From contig OX377201.1 of assembly GCA_947396885.1 (NCBI GenBank), positions 23,103,923 to 23,167,922 of the forward strand: DNA of 64,000 nt, given 5' to 3'. Under the pieces are notes generated by a model. That model made no database searches and was not told the origin of the DNA. It saw only the letters and a list, made by a program, of their open reading frames with translations. The first letter of the stretch is position 1, and each line of letters starts with the position of its first letter. This DNA comes from Heligmosomoides polygyrus polygyrus (Eukaryota > Nematoda > Chromadorea > Rhabditida > Heligmosomidae). Both the position numbers and the translations under genes were made by a program. This document shows, one piece after another, positions 1-11,900 of the stretch.

Positions 1-59
1 AGGTAAGCGTCGTCTCACCAATTGTCACCACCGGGCGGCCGAGCACCTCAGCCCCAGAA

Positions 60-560
60 CCTGACCAGCAAACACATGGGGGAATCCGTGGCTCTATTGT
101 GCGTCGGTTTGCGTAATAGGCAGAGGGAGGGAGCGGGTCGCAGAGGCGGAGGACGTGGCGCGACGAGGGCCGGTGGTCCGCTGCGGCCACCGCCCGCCCC
201 CTCGTCGCCGTCGACGGCGACGACGACGTCTACAATCAAGGCCACAAGGTGGTCGGCCAGCCGGCCGAGCGGTGTCGCGACGTCGCTCACGCGACCGCCG
301 ACCGACCGCTCTTTGAGGAGGGTTTCGGGCCGCCGGCTGTGATGGTAGATGATCGCCGTCGATCATCGACACGCGAGACATGCGACTACAGAGCTACGCG
401 GTTTTTTCACCTGCAACAGGAGGACACGAATTCCCCGCACGAGACCCGCATCTACAGCGATACGAGCGACTCGCTCTGAAGAAATCGCGCGGCCGGGATG
501 AATCAGACTTATCACAGGCTCAAGGTACAGTTGGGGAGCGTCGAGTCGGGAGGAGTCCTC
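60..560. other. GC-rich stretch, no recognised gene
   Basis: This stretch is clearly richer in G and C than the AT-rich DNA after it, with CGACGACGACG-type and CCGCC-type runs around 165-300. Several overlapping frames stay open on both strands, as expected from GC-rich DNA lacking TA-containing stops, and none resembles a known family. Base 2-8 reads AG/GTAAGC, a good 5' splice-site match, so an exon could end at the left edge. I cannot support a gene call; it could be a CpG-type promoter-proximal segment or a low-complexity repeat. Confidence 0.3.
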
Positions 561-650
561 AGCTAATGGTTAAAGTAGTCTTCTTCTTCGTAGAATAACC
601 CATGCTCGACTTCCAGAGATCAGCCTAAGACTGCCCGAAGCATACGCCTA

Positions 651-940
651 AAGGATAAAAGATAAAGGACGGCGGTACTCAATCCCTTTTGGGATGCGCC
701 ACGCGTTCTACTTCTACGGGGTGGAGACCATTTAATAAACATTTGGCCATACAATGACTTGCGGTGGCCAGACAATGAACAATATGAGCGCTTTATCCTT
801 CCCAGATAAGTGACTAATTCACCGACCCCGGAAGGATGGAAGGCTTGCTTGGCCTGGGCGGGTAATGCGAACCAGAAAGCTGGTATTGAGTGCACGCGAC
901 AGCCGGCACCTCCTCCGACTGCGCTACATGCGCCGCCCAG
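651..940 (-). mobile_element. tRNA-derived SINE copy, near full length
   Basis: On the minus strand it runs from a pol III-like head at 940 to a GGATAAA-type tail at 651. The head is mutated (CATGTAGCGCAGTCGG, A box intact) and the B-box region is diverged. It shares the family body, including the inverse of GGATGCGCCACGC near 695 and of ACAATGACTTGCGGTGGCCAG near 752. No convincing target duplication is visible. Confidence 0.8.
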
Positions 941-1183
941 GTCAACCAATGATAAAAATGATAGCTAAGTAGATAAAAACTGACTCACTCGGCCCTTGAG
1001 GCGCTTTGGGCAAGGCCCTTATCACTATTACGGGCACAGAATTCAGTGTTATCCCGACATAAATGGATTCATGACTCCATAAAGATTTATTGTTGGAATG
1101 CCCAAGTCTAATAGTTGGCAGTGTTCGAAGATGTGACGCACTTCAGGCTGTTAGCAGTCTCTCATTAGTAAATATTCTTTATA

Positions 1184-2127
1184 TTAGGTTGACAACTAAT
1201 TTCCTGGACTCTCAAGAATCTTCAGCAAAAGTATTTCATAACAAATAACAAATGACAATCTTTAATCAAAATAAGATCCCTCGGAATGCAGAAGTGCTTC
1301 CCACTTATTAGGCAGCTGGTCTATCCCATGGCTATAGAATTATTGTCCTTTCAAGGCCAAGAATCTTTGGAGGTGCATTTTGACCCGGTCCGCATTAATA
1401 AATCGTCTTCCAACCAAGAAGTTCTGCATCGAACTAAAAATTTGTTAGTCACTCGGCGCAAGGTCTGGGCTGTAAGGTGGATGAGTTTGACGCTCCCAGT
1501 CAAGTCTTCTATTTTTTGAGGCGTCCGGTTCGCTAGAGTAGGTGCCCTCCGTTTGGTGGTGTCAAGAAGGTATTAACTTCTGGGAGCTCGCCAAGAACGA
1601 TTCCAGCATTACTGCTGAAATCTACTCTTCTCAGCCTGGCCGCGCGCAGGCTGAACTCCGCTGGAATCGGTTCAGACAGATTCTCAGAAGCAGAATTATC
1701 TATCAGCAGGATAACGCCAGATCACACGTCACGAATCGGAAGCTTCAAAAATCGAAGACTATAGCTGGAAGCGTCTAACTCACCCACCTTACAGCACAGG
1801 CTGTCCACCAAATGACTAACACCTTTATAGCTCGCTGCAGCACTTCTTGGTTGGAGGACGACCTATTAATGTGGACCATGTCAAAATGCACCTCCAAGGA
1901 TTCTTGGCTTCAAAACCACAAGAATTCTACAGCTGTGGGATGGGCCAGGTAGCTGATAAATGGGAAGCAGTTTCGCGTTCCAACAGATCTTACTTTGGTT
2001 AAAAACTATGAACACTAATTATGAACACTTTAATCAGTATGAATACCCAAGTGATGTAGCTGACTGTACTGTATGAACACTTTTGTTGAAGGTGCTTGAG
2101 AGTTCACGAAATTAGTTGCCAACCTAA
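1184..2127 (+). mobile_element. mariner-family element with two inverted 3' ends
   Basis: Both ends carry the mariner-type terminus TTAGGTTG (1184 onwards, and inverted ending at 2127), each flanked by TA. The terminal ~40 bp arms pair imperfectly. Sequence encoding the transposase C-terminus is present twice: on the plus strand in the right part (about 1835-1985) and on the minus strand in the left part (about 1286-1420). The element thus has a 3' end at each terminus, as expected from a rearranged or inverted-duplication mariner. It has no intact ORF and depends on transposase supplied elsewhere, if it is mobile at all. Confidence 0.75.
1540..1985 (+). pseudogene. mariner transposase, C-terminal half, broken
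   Basis: The plus-strand translation contains a VWW start of the catalytic region, SSITAEIYSSQ, and IIYQQDNARSHVT. The last is the mariner HDNARPH region carrying the second catalytic Asp, with the preceding His replaced. After a stop near 1777 the reading continues in other frames with conserved C-terminal residues (VDHVKMHLQ, FYSCGM). The N-terminal helix-turn-helix half and first catalytic Asp are missing. A full mariner transposase is about 345 residues; about 150 are recognisable. It is non-functional and lies inside the two-3'-end element. Confidence 0.75.
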
Positions 2128-2553
2128 TATTATTATTGATAACAATCTCCAATACCAACTCAAGAAGACAAGAGCTATCTCATAGTCAAGCCTCGCGTTG
2201 GTTAACATGCCTAAACCATAAATCGAACGGATTTCTTCGATGAGATACTGACACCGACAAGGTTCGTAGGAGGAATGCTGAAACTTGGTGTTTTGAGTGC
2301 TAAATCGCGCATCAGACTCGAAGCTTTCTGGTCAAATAATATGACGTTATAGTAATAATAAAATTTGGTTATCGAAAAAGTTTTCTGCCGCTTCTGCATT
2401 TTTTCGAATTGACTTTTTTGACGTCTGAAACATCTGCAACTATCTGCAACACGTTACCGTTCATTCGTGGATGCTATTAGGCTGTAACGAAATAAATGAC
2501 ACAGAACCACTGTAAGTTTAAACAGTTAAGATCTCGGCTTGTAGGCAAGTTTA

Positions 2554-3578
2554 TTAATCGAAATAAAAGCCTTCTGATTCTACACATCTTTGCCAACGTG
2601 ACACAAGCTGTTTTATCCCAGTAGCATAAAAATCAGAAGTTCTGGAATTGACGAAATCTTCGAAGGCACATTCAGCATCCTGTTGGTATTTGAATATTTT
2701 CCCTACCAAGAAGTCGGCAAGATGCTTGAAGAAATGGTAGTCTGTTGGGGAGAGGTCGGGAGAAAACGGAGGATGTGGTAGAGTTTCAATGCTCAGCTCA
2801 TTCAATTTCTGCAACGTTATTCGTGCTACATGGGGGCCGAGCATTGTTGTGCAGAAGGAGAACTCGCCTTCGGTTTACCAAGGCCGGCCGGATATCCTTC
2901 AACTTTTTCATCATTTCTTCAATTTCAATGCAGTACTTCTCTGCCGTGATGGATTCATCGGGAGGAGGAAGCTGTGGTGAATAATTCCCAGCAAACACCA
3001 CCATACTGTCACCATTACTTTCTTTTGGTGCAGTTCCGGCTTCGCAAAAACCTTGGGGCTCTCATCGCTGTCCACCCACTGTGCCGATCGTCGCCTGTTG
3101 TCGTACATTATCCATTTCTCGTCACAGGTTACGATGCGATCAAGGAATGGGTCCGTTTCGTTCCGTAGAAGCAGTGCGGACGAGATCTCATGTCGTCGGT
3201 TTCTTTGCTCCTCAGACAGCTCGTGAGGCACCCACCTTTCCAGCTTTTTGGTCTTTCCAATTTCCTTCAGATGCGGGCAGCTGGGTTGTGACTGACGCCA
3301 AGAACCTTCGCTATCTCCCTGGTACCTTTGTGTGGATCCTCCTCTACTACATCTCTCAGCTTGTCCTCATCAACATCACTATGCCTCCCACGACCTTCAT
3401 GTTCTTCCAAGCTCTCATCTCCATTCCGGAACTTCTGACACCAACGATACGCCGTCCGAATTGTGGAACATCCTTGACCGAATGCGGCGTTGATCTTCTC
3501 GTCCGCCTCCTTAGCTGTAGTGCCCAGCTTGAATTCATACAAGCAAATGCCTCGGATTACCCTTTTGTCCATCTGCAA
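2554..3578 (-). pseudogene. mariner transposase pseudogene
   Basis: Read on the minus strand, three to four frames give a mariner transposase in order. First is an N-terminal helix-turn-helix part (3578-3267, with AYRWCQKFRNGDESLEEHEG). Next is VTCDEKWIMYDN with the first catalytic Asp and a VWW motif (3231-2911). Then comes LLLHNNARPP, where the expected second catalytic Asp is Asn (about 2840-3004), and finally PDLSPTDYHFFKHL with the third Asp (2844-2554). At least two frameshifts separate the parts. Length matches a near-complete ~1.0-kb gene, but terminal inverted repeats could not be placed. Classed as D,D34D mariner; inactive. Confidence 0.85.
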
Positions 3579-3599
3579 AAAAAGTCAATAAAACTCTAA

Positions 3600-4009
3600 A
3601 GTTTTCCCAATTTTACATAGAAAATTTGGTACTCACCGGTAGAGCAAAGTTTGCGCTTCTAAATGATATGCCACACGTTACGGTTTGTTCTTGATCAAAC
3701 GCGTAAAGACGCGCCAAAAAATGGCGCGAGCCAGTGCCATTTAATTCGTTACAACCTAATACTTCTATAGAATTCCCGTCTTCGTTGAAAAAATTACCGA
3801 AGCACCTTTTGGGTTGCTCCCTGTCCCTAACACTTAGAAAGCAAAGTCTGGGAAAATATATTTGTGCAGACCTGCAGACGGTTAAAAGGCCTCTCAGACG
3901 GGCACTAGGACTTCTCTGCATACATCACATATGGAGTTTACACGGATGAGAGCTTCATTCATTCACGTTGATGCAGTTCTATGTAGTATCTTTCGTCTTC
4001 AAATTTTGC
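3600..4009. other. unassigned, no recognised feature
   Basis: About 400 bases between the mariner pseudogene and the next SINE. Short open frames on both strands (for example 3613-3921 minus) match nothing I recognise. Confidence 0.4.
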
Positions 4010-4297
4010 GGTGCGCGTCTCAGAGTAGTTGGAGGAGGCGCCGGCCGAAGCGTGCATCCCGAATCGAGGTTCCTGGTTGGAGTCTCGCACAGGCAAACAA
4101 GCCTCCCTTCCCTGCGTGGTAGGTGAATCGTCGTTGGAGGAGTTATTAGGGAAGAATAGGACAGTGACTTATTCATCGGCTGGCCACCGCAATTCATTGT
4201 ATGGCCAATTACGCATTGCCTCCACGGTACCCCATAAAAGTAAAATGCGTGGCGCATCCTAAAAAGAACTGGTTAACACCTTATCCTTATGCCTTAT
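4010..4297 (+). mobile_element. tRNA-derived SINE copy, diverged
   Basis: Plus orientation. The head GTGCGCGTCTCAGAG with a mutated A box is followed by GGTTCCTGGTTGGAGT (B-box region), the family body, and a tail TTATCCTTATGCCTTA at 4281-4296. Many point changes indicate an old copy. Confidence 0.75.
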
Positions 4298-4810
4298 GTT
4301 ACCACTTTCATTCAAATATTTTACTGCACGAATCGATGTGAGCTTTTGGTTGGTGCCGTTGTATAGAGAGATCCTAGCGGTTTTAAAAACATGTAAAATA
4401 TATAAGACGTTTAATAAAAATTAAGGAGTGTAAACCCTTTTTCGTGGAAGTCGAAAAGTCAATTTTTGAACCGTAGAGCACTACGGCTTGAATGTGAGAA
4501 GCACTTACACAGAATTAAGTTGTAATACAGGTTTTGCATTGGAAGGAGTTGTCTAAATTCTAGCACGTAAGTGCAGATGAGAGCTGCTTTAAACTAGAGA
4601 TAGAGAACCTTTAAGTAATAGAAAGCCTTTGTCAGAATAGATGATCATGTGAAGAATAATAGGAAAAAGAAAAAAAAGGAAAAAAATACAATCGCCACTC
4701 AATCTAGATTTCACTTTACTTGAGGCACTACGTAATATCTATTTGATACTCCTTACTTAACATATTTTGTTAGTTGTTATTTGTTCGGTTCTCATTGAAT
4801 TTCTTTCTTG
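4298..4810. other. unassigned AT-rich DNA
   Basis: AT-rich DNA with an A-rich run near 4665-4690 (AAAAAGAAAAAAAAGGAAAAAAA-like). No gene, RNA or repeat recognised. Confidence 0.4.
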
Positions 4811-4820
4811 CGTCTGTCTT

Positions 4821-5117
4821 ATATAAGGATAAGGATAAAGGACGGCGTTACTCAATCCCTTCTGGGATGCGCCAGCGCATTCTACTTCTACGGGATGTCG
4901 TGGAGGCGACATGAATGCGTATTTGGCCATACAATGACTTGCGGTGGCCAGCCGATGAACAAGTCAGCGCTCTATCCTTCCCAGACAAGTCTGGTACCAA
5001 TTCACCGACCCCGTAGGGATGGAGGGCTTGGTTGGCCCGGGCGGGAAATCCGAACCAGGAACCTGGTATCGGGTGCACGCGACAGTCGCGCCTCCTCCGA
5101 CTGCGCTACACGCGCCC
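4821..5117 (-). mobile_element. tRNA-derived SINE, full length with target duplication
   Basis: A complete copy in minus orientation. Its head at 5117-5095 gives GGGCGCGTGTAGCGCAGTCGG with an exact A box, and the B-box region is GGTTCGGATTTCC. The tail at 4821-4840 is a repeat of CCTTAT/CCTTTA type. It is flanked by the 10-bp direct repeat CGTCTGTCTT (4811-4820 and 5118-5127), which marks insertion by target-primed reverse transcription. Promoter boxes are about 40 nt apart, as in tRNA genes. Confidence 0.9.
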
Positions 5118-5127
5118 CGTCTGTCTT

Positions 5128-6146
5128 TTACGACGTAATAATTACATCATATCATTATCATAATCGAGCACAGTGATGGAAGTATCAAAAAATTTCCCGT
5201 TAACTCGACTCCTTGCATAGGGAAAAGAAAGAAGATCACTCAGTCTGTACTCTACGATTTGGCGCCTTCGATAGATACGAACGAACTTCTGATTTCTTTC
5301 TTTTGTGCAAAAATAACGGAAATTTTTTCTGAAAGAGCAGATCATGGGCCATAACAAAAATTAGTTTTCTAAAATGTAGGAAAAGTTACCATCACAGAAT
5401 TATCGTAAAGCGTCTAGCTTACTCTGAATGAGTCATGATTTATTTTTGTTACAACATAGACCACGTCACATTCCATGGATCCTGTAATGTTAAAGCAGAG
5501 TATGTTGATAGGAATCTGAGAACAAAGTGAACATTTGTCGTAAGTGTGCACTGATGTAGCAAATAAAATGTTCCCATCCATAATGACATATAAACAAATA
5601 AAAAATAAAAAATAATTTTTTAAACAAAAAATAACATGTCGCAGAATTCATCATGCAGAGGATTTGGATATGAAAGTTGTACTTCATTCTGCTTAGGTTT
5701 CAAGAATTTCACAACATCATTTTCTCGGATTTTTTTTTAGAGAATCTTTAGAGGAGAAATTTCACAGTGTACAAGAGGATGTTAAAAATGTTTACGATAA
5801 TTCATGAGGTCTAACTGCCAAATTTTTCACAGCAACAAAATTCGTCATCATCGGCTTTCAGTGGCAGAGAGGCGTATTAATTTATCCTTAAATACTTGAA
5901 AAGGTTAAATGCTGATGTTATTATGGATTGAATTTAGAAGTCGGAAACGCTCCGACATAACATTATTGCAATGACTTGATGGAACTCTTTAATGAAATGT
6001 CTTGAGGCACCTTTGAGCTTCTGGCTACCGAACGTGAAGAAACATTGGCCTTCTTGGAGAGGATGAGGAAAAATAGGGTCTAAGAGTTTTACATAAATCG
6101 ACTGATAAACAAAAATAGACTGCTTTGTGAGCTCTCTAACTATAAG
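5128..6146. other. unassigned AT-rich DNA
   Basis: About 1 kb with no recognised gene or repeat. It includes an A/T-rich run near 5590-5630. Frames in it are short and unlike known families. Confidence 0.4.
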
Positions 6147-6449
6147 GCGCGTGGTAGCACAGTTGGGAGAGGTGCAGGCTGTCGCGTGTGCCCAATTCCA
6201 GGTTTATGGTTCGAATTTCTCAGTCCAGCCAACAAAAGCCTTCATCTCTACTGGCGGGCCCGTGAGCCGGTCCAAATTTGTCTGGAAAGGAAAGAACGCT
6301 GACTTGTCCATTAGCTGGTCACCGCAATTCATGGTACAGGCCAAATACGCATTCTAATCGCCTCCACGACATCCCGTAGAAGTAGAATGTGTGGCGCACC
6401 ACACAAGGGATTGTGCCATGGTGCCATTCATCCTTTTATCTTTATGGAT
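6147..6449 (+). mobile_element. tRNA-derived SINE copy
   Basis: Plus orientation. The head GGCGCGTGGTAGCACAGTTGGG keeps an A-box-like core, and GGTTCGAATTTCTC near 6207 is a good B box. The body matches the family through GTAGAAGTAGAATGTGTGGCGCA near 6377. The tail is TCCTTTTATCTTTATGG. Confidence 0.8.
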
Positions 6450-6729
6450 TTGACTTCAGGGATAATTTGAGGTCTTTTTTAATGTTGGGAACTACATTAA
6501 TGTTTCGATGTGAAATTCAGCGGAGCAAACAATTAGTGAAGAATACTAAACGAAATGTCAAAAAAGTCATCCAGAAGGGAGAATGTGATAACCAAGAAGT
6601 AGAATGGACAGAGCATAGATTGGAAGGATTCCTACACTCATAGAAATGTAGGCAATCAAGGGTTTCGAAAATGTCTGTCTTAAAGCCTCTTAAACTCACT
6701 TAAGGAGTCAGGAATTGGAGATGTTTTCG

Positions 6730-7250
6730 GTAAAATTATGAATTCGAACCAGACCTTTGTGTGGCACGCACGGAACTTCTAGATCCTGGAAAATGAAGTT
6801 TTGTCTGTGAACCTCTAGCGGTGGAAGACAAAATCGTGCAAAACTGTTCCACATATAGATCCTTCATCGAATGTAGCATTTTGTAGATCATGATGAGGTC
6901 GTAGCTTTTTCTTCGAATAGTGAGTGACGAGTTATCAAATATTTTATCGCATAAGTGGCATGGTGGAGTACTCGTACCAATGAATCCTTATCCACAGCTT
7001 TCCATTGATGTTGCTTTGAACTGCTTCAAGTTTTATTATCCTGCGGCATGAGGAAGGATTGAATACGGTTGTACCATATTCGAGTTGTGGTCGTACACAG
7101 GCATCTGAAATCTGGCATACGCGTCTGAATTCACTAACGGTCATTATTTTCGCGAAGAGGTGAAACAACTCTAGGTTAGATCCCTTCAACCTTCGTCGTT
7201 CCGCATTCTTCAAGTCTTTAGGATCCATTATGGATGGTGTCTGAGAAAGT
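6730..7250 (-). pseudogene. CR1/Jockey-type non-LTR reverse transcriptase, C-terminal fragment
   Basis: The minus-strand frame from about 7200 to 6944 contains ACVRPQLEYGTTVFNPSS followed by IIKLEAVQ. This resembles the conserved segment just C-terminal to the RT domain in CR1/Jockey-type elements (the YVRPLLEY...VWNP motif). After a stop the similarity continues in another frame to about 6730, with RRKSYDLIMIYKMLHS, the matching RGDLI..YKILH region. Only about 150 codons remain and the catalytic FADD part is absent, so it is a dead 5'-truncated remnant. Assignment rests on these two motifs in the right order and spacing. Confidence 0.65.
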
Positions 7251-7781
7251 ACAACTGGCGGTCGTAGAAGACTAATCGCCTCAAGAACGCCGGATAGTCC
7301 CCAAAGTGTCGCCGTTCGGCCGAAATAGATTGTGCACTTTGACAACTTGAAGAGCCAGTGCCGCATCGCACGGCTGAAGCAGCTCTCGAGGTCCGTTGGG
7401 ATCTCGCCAGCGACACTTGTGCACTGGAGAAAAAATCATTCGCAGTGGCCGGCCGAGGAGGCGAAGTGATAAGTTTGGAGGAGCGATTGCTGCTTCCGGT
7501 TCAACTATGATAGATATGGCTGACCACTGCGGCCTTTGGATGGCAGATGTGCTGCCAGAATGGATTCTCACGGCCATAGATTGGCCTTCCATCGGCCACC
7601 CAAGCAGTTCTTGACGCTGGAACGAAAACAGCTGCTCTGTAGCGGATTAGTCCAGTTGTTAGTATTAAGTCTTGCAGAAGCGGCCCTAGGGTGAGATACG
7701 CCGCGCCTTCGTCTTCAGTTTGATTTCGAAAAAATGATTGAGGTTATGACAATAATTGATTTTGTTATTCCATACCTTGCA
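7251..7781. other. unassigned, overlapping open frames
   Basis: Moderately GC-rich DNA with overlapping open frames on both strands (7281-7592 minus, 7396-7614 plus). Neither has a domain I recognise. It could be the upstream part of the CR1-like remnant or unrelated. Confidence 0.3.
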
Positions 7782-8040
7782 GGGCGCGTGATAGCGCAGT
7801 CGGAGGAGATGCCGATTGTCGCATGCATCTGACCGAGTTCATGGGTCGGGTTTCCCTCCCAGGTCAAGCCTTCTATCCCTACGGGATCGGTGAACATGTA
7901 CCAGCCTTGTCCGGAAAGGACAAAACACTGACTTGTCCAATAACTGGCTACCGCATGTCAAGCATGCAGGCCAAATACGCATTCAAATAGCCTTCACAAA
8001 ATTCTGTAGAAGTAGAATGCGTGGCACATTCCAACAAGAG
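7782..8040 (+). mobile_element. tRNA-derived SINE copy, diverged
   Basis: Plus orientation. The head GGGCGCGTGATAGCGCAGTCGG preserves the A box exactly. The B-box region is GGGTCGGGTTTCC. The body ends at GTAGAAGTAGAATGCGTGGCACATTCC. The TTATCC tail is not visible. Confidence 0.8.
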
Positions 8041-8749
8041 CAGCTAATGTCAGCTTTTCTCTTCATACACTATCCATATTCTGTCTGGGTTTTAGCTCGT
8101 AGCCGAGTTGTTTGGCTTAAGAGCGAGTCGTAGTGCTACAGTTCCTCTGTAACTCAAATAAGCCATGACCTCGACATATTCTGGAAGTATTGGAAGGGCA
8201 TGAGCCGAAGGGTTCTGCATTTTGAAACTAATTCCAGGCATTCGCACAAATAATATATTGGCCTAAGTAAGTCCGTTAACCTAGAGAAGGTAGCCTTTAT
8301 GGTTCATTCACATCCCTCCACGTCATCATGCCTTTAGGACTAAATAGATTTATTTGTGCTCGTATGTAGTTGCCATGTCGATAATCGATACAGTAATCAG
8401 AGGCGTGAGAATTGCTAACTACTTGAATTAGGAGTGATTCCATCTCATAAAAGCAATTTCCATTTCAAAGAATAGGATTAAATATTGTTGCTATTCAAGA
8501 CCTCTTTGGAATACGCATTCTGTTTACAGATTTATTTGAGTTTACGTGAATTGGAGTTTAGCCTAAAACGGGGAATAAGTCAGTGATTCACCTTTCCGGA
8601 CACGTGCGGCTTCAAATTGGCAACTTCGAGGAGATGAAGTGCTTTTTTTGGCTTACGAAGTTGCTAGACTCAAAGCGCGTTCTGTTGTATGTGGTAACAA
8701 CCATAACGAATTTTTGATAAGATCTTTTTATAAAAAAATAAGCGTTAAA
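8041..8749. other. unassigned, no recognised feature
   Basis: About 700 bases of AT-rich DNA without a recognisable gene, RNA or repeat. Confidence 0.4.
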
Positions 8750-8972
8750 AAAGGCGTGTTGCGATACGCCACGCATTATACTTGTTTAGAATCGTGGAGG
8801 CAACGTGAATGCATTCCGTGATTTGCGGCAGCCAGGGGATGTGAAGGTCAGTGTTTTATTCTTTACGCACAAGTGCCATGTTAAATCACCGAGTCCAAAA
8901 GGATGGAAGGCTTAATTGATCTGGGCGGAGTCCGAGCCCATGGAACAGACGGCCTCCTCGAATTTCACTGCC
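8750..8972 (-). mobile_element. tRNA-derived SINE remnant, 5' truncated
   Basis: Minus orientation. The body is recognisable from ATACGCCACGCATTATACTT near 8763 to GGATGGAAGGCTTAATTGATCTGGGCGG near 8900-8930. The head and A box are lost, and the B-box region is degraded. Confidence 0.65.
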
Positions 8973-11900
8973 ATATACTGATCACTCCTCTCCTGCTTAA
9001 CGAATATGTAATTATTACGTGAATTTATCATGTAAAACAGACGTAAGAGCGGATAAAAGACCTAAGGGATAACGTGAACACTCGACAAGTAGCAATGCAA
9101 AGAAGTAAGGATGAAGATGAAATCACGCAATTTCAAACATTTCTTTGAAAGGGAATAAATTGCTAGTAAATGCAACACCTTTCCTCCAAGAAAACTAACG
9201 CAACATTCAAATAAATAAACAAAATGCATGTGTATTGCATAGACACAATTTTTGTAAGATAAAATTAATTATATTTTCGAATTTTAGCTGTGCAATAGTG
9301 CCAGAGTCGTTAGTGAATTCGCCAGTGATCATATGTAACTTTCTTGGACAGCACATTTAATACTTGAATTTCATTCGATTTCCTCCATTACTTTAGGTAA
9401 ACTCAATAAACTACGTGGAGGAAGGTGTGGTTAAGAGCACATCGTCAGATTTATGCTTATTTTCATGTTTATCACGTCACAAAAGGCAGACACGAGAAAA
9501 AGCTAGATAAAAAACAAGCAAACGAGCAACGAATATCAGTAAGTGCCATGATCATAAAAATCGCTTATAAGTTCGAGGGTAATAATTCAAGGTTCCAGGG
9601 TTTAGGGTGCATAGAAACCACGGTGTGCGAACTTTCCACTGAAATTTCGGAATTCTCAAAAACTGCCAAAGCAAAATCAACAGACCGAGACTAACGACGC
9701 GTCGGTTATGTTTTTCTTCCAGAGTTTCAAAACATTGCAGTGAGCTGTACTAAAAAGTATTAAGCCTTAGTAAAGTCCGGTTAGCCGTGAGCGATTATTT
9801 GCAATAAGACAATAAATGATTATGAATAATGAAAGGTCTCTGAATTTCTGACATACACAGCAAAAGTAAATTACCAAAAGGTTGCCAGTGTAGTGCAGGA
9901 TTGCTTTTTTTGCCACTTTCATGTTTTATGAGAGCACTAAGGTGCATTTATAAATGAATAAATAAATAAAAAGCAATAAGCAATATAAGAAACTGACTGA
10001 TCGGTTACCCTGGAAGCTTATTAGCTTACACTCTCCCTAGACGGTTTTGAATAATCCTAGCTTGTTCATTTTCTGCTTCCACCTTCTTTTACGGTAGGCT
10101 GCAATTGTTGTGAGTGTTGTAAGAAATCTTAGGTGGTTATCCATTTATATAACAAATAAATAATAAATACTACGACAACTGACCCCTACAAAAAACATTG
10201 CTGCTGCAACCGGTTTGAGATCAATGAGTGAAAGAGCATTGCTAGTGCAAAACGTGATTTTTTAGAGCAAAAAAATCAGCAACGAAAAAAAATTTTTTCT
10301 TGGAACTGAGTTGTGCGAGCAAAAAAAGCCACACTTATGTATAGTGGTAGAACTGAACAGAGTACTAGTGAGATTCCTAACCTAGCTGGTTCTAGAACAG
10401 GAGGAGCAAGTGCTACGCTGAGAGTTCCATTTATGTACTAAGCCGCAGTTCCGTCATAAAAACTCTCCTTTAAGATTGCCTCCGTTCCTCATTTTCAGGT
10501 TAATTCTCATGCTTTCTGCACTGTTGTAGTGTTGTTGGAGTTTTTCCCTGTTTTGTTTGACGTCCAATGCTCTATGTCGTCTATGCTTCCAAAGACGAAG
10601 ATAAAGCCACGACTACGGAAGAAGTGCCAAGGCCACGTTCTTCGTGGGTCTCTGAAAGCAGTTAGGCGAAAAACAGGTTATGGAGAGCCACGACAGTGGA
10701 CGAATGAAAGGACACCTTGGAGCAGCCAAACTGCAGCGATCACTTGGAGGTGACAAGAATGGGTCGTTCTCCGGAGGTGTTTTTCGAGGTGTCTACGAGT
10801 GGTCATCAGGTGTCAGCCATCGTTAGCAGGATTTCGCACGATTGCTAAGAGAACAGCCGAGTTCGTGCTACTCAGCGGTTACTAGACGGATCGGAAAAAT
10901 TCGTGTACTTTAGCTTTTAAATTACTAGTCTCACTTTCAATTCCTTGTTACTTCTTCAAATAATCTCTGTTTTATCTCTGATTTAACTCACGTCGTCCAA
11001 CTGATAGAGAGTGGCTGCATGTTCCGCTATGTAGTTGAACCGGTAATATGTAAGAGAAGGGACATCGGTGCACGGAATACGAATTCATCCCTTCGCATAC
11101 CAAGTTCTGTTTGAAGCCAAGTTCTTATTGCCTGCCATATGATTTCTTCTGGGCTTAGAAACCGAAGTAATCGGCTACAATAGTTTGTTGAAAGGGTGAC
11201 TAAAGACGATCCAAAAAAAAAAGAAATTAGGAAAAATTAGAAATTATTACTCTATTATTATCTCCACTATTTTACTATCTATTATTAAGCATCACTCTCT
11301 AGGATGAAATAATGTTTGTGCGAGTGGCGTCGTGAATTTTTTTTTATTTCCGACTTTTCCCATCTTCCAAGAAAGCAAAACTGCCGAAACGTCAGCCGGA
11401 ATAAAGCCGTTAAAAATCCTGGTCGATAACTTATCAAGTACGCATCATAACGTGTTCACCAATTAGGTAGGTGAATTAAAACTTTAAGGAAACGTCAGCC
11501 GGAATAAAGCCGTTAAAAATCCTGGTCGATAACTTATCAAGTACGCATCATAACGTGTTCACCAATTAGGTAGGTGAATTAAAACTCCAAAGAAAATCGT
11601 ATTAAAATTTTCCTTGAACAAAAAATTATTCCAACATATTTGGAGTCTTTAATTTAATGTAGAAGAAGCTCATGACGATTTGGAAGAGATCATTCTGGTT
11701 TCAAAAGTGTTAGGTTAGCTGATAAGAGTGTCCAATTCATTCAAAAAGTGCCCATTTTAATTAGAAAATGTTCAATTTGATTTGAAAAGTGTCCAATTCG
11801 TCAAGAAAATGGTAATATTATGTGGAGTAAATACAGGACAGTGCAAAATCGACGATTTCAGACGCGGATGTCTATGTTGAGGTCGCCCTCTTAGGACGAG

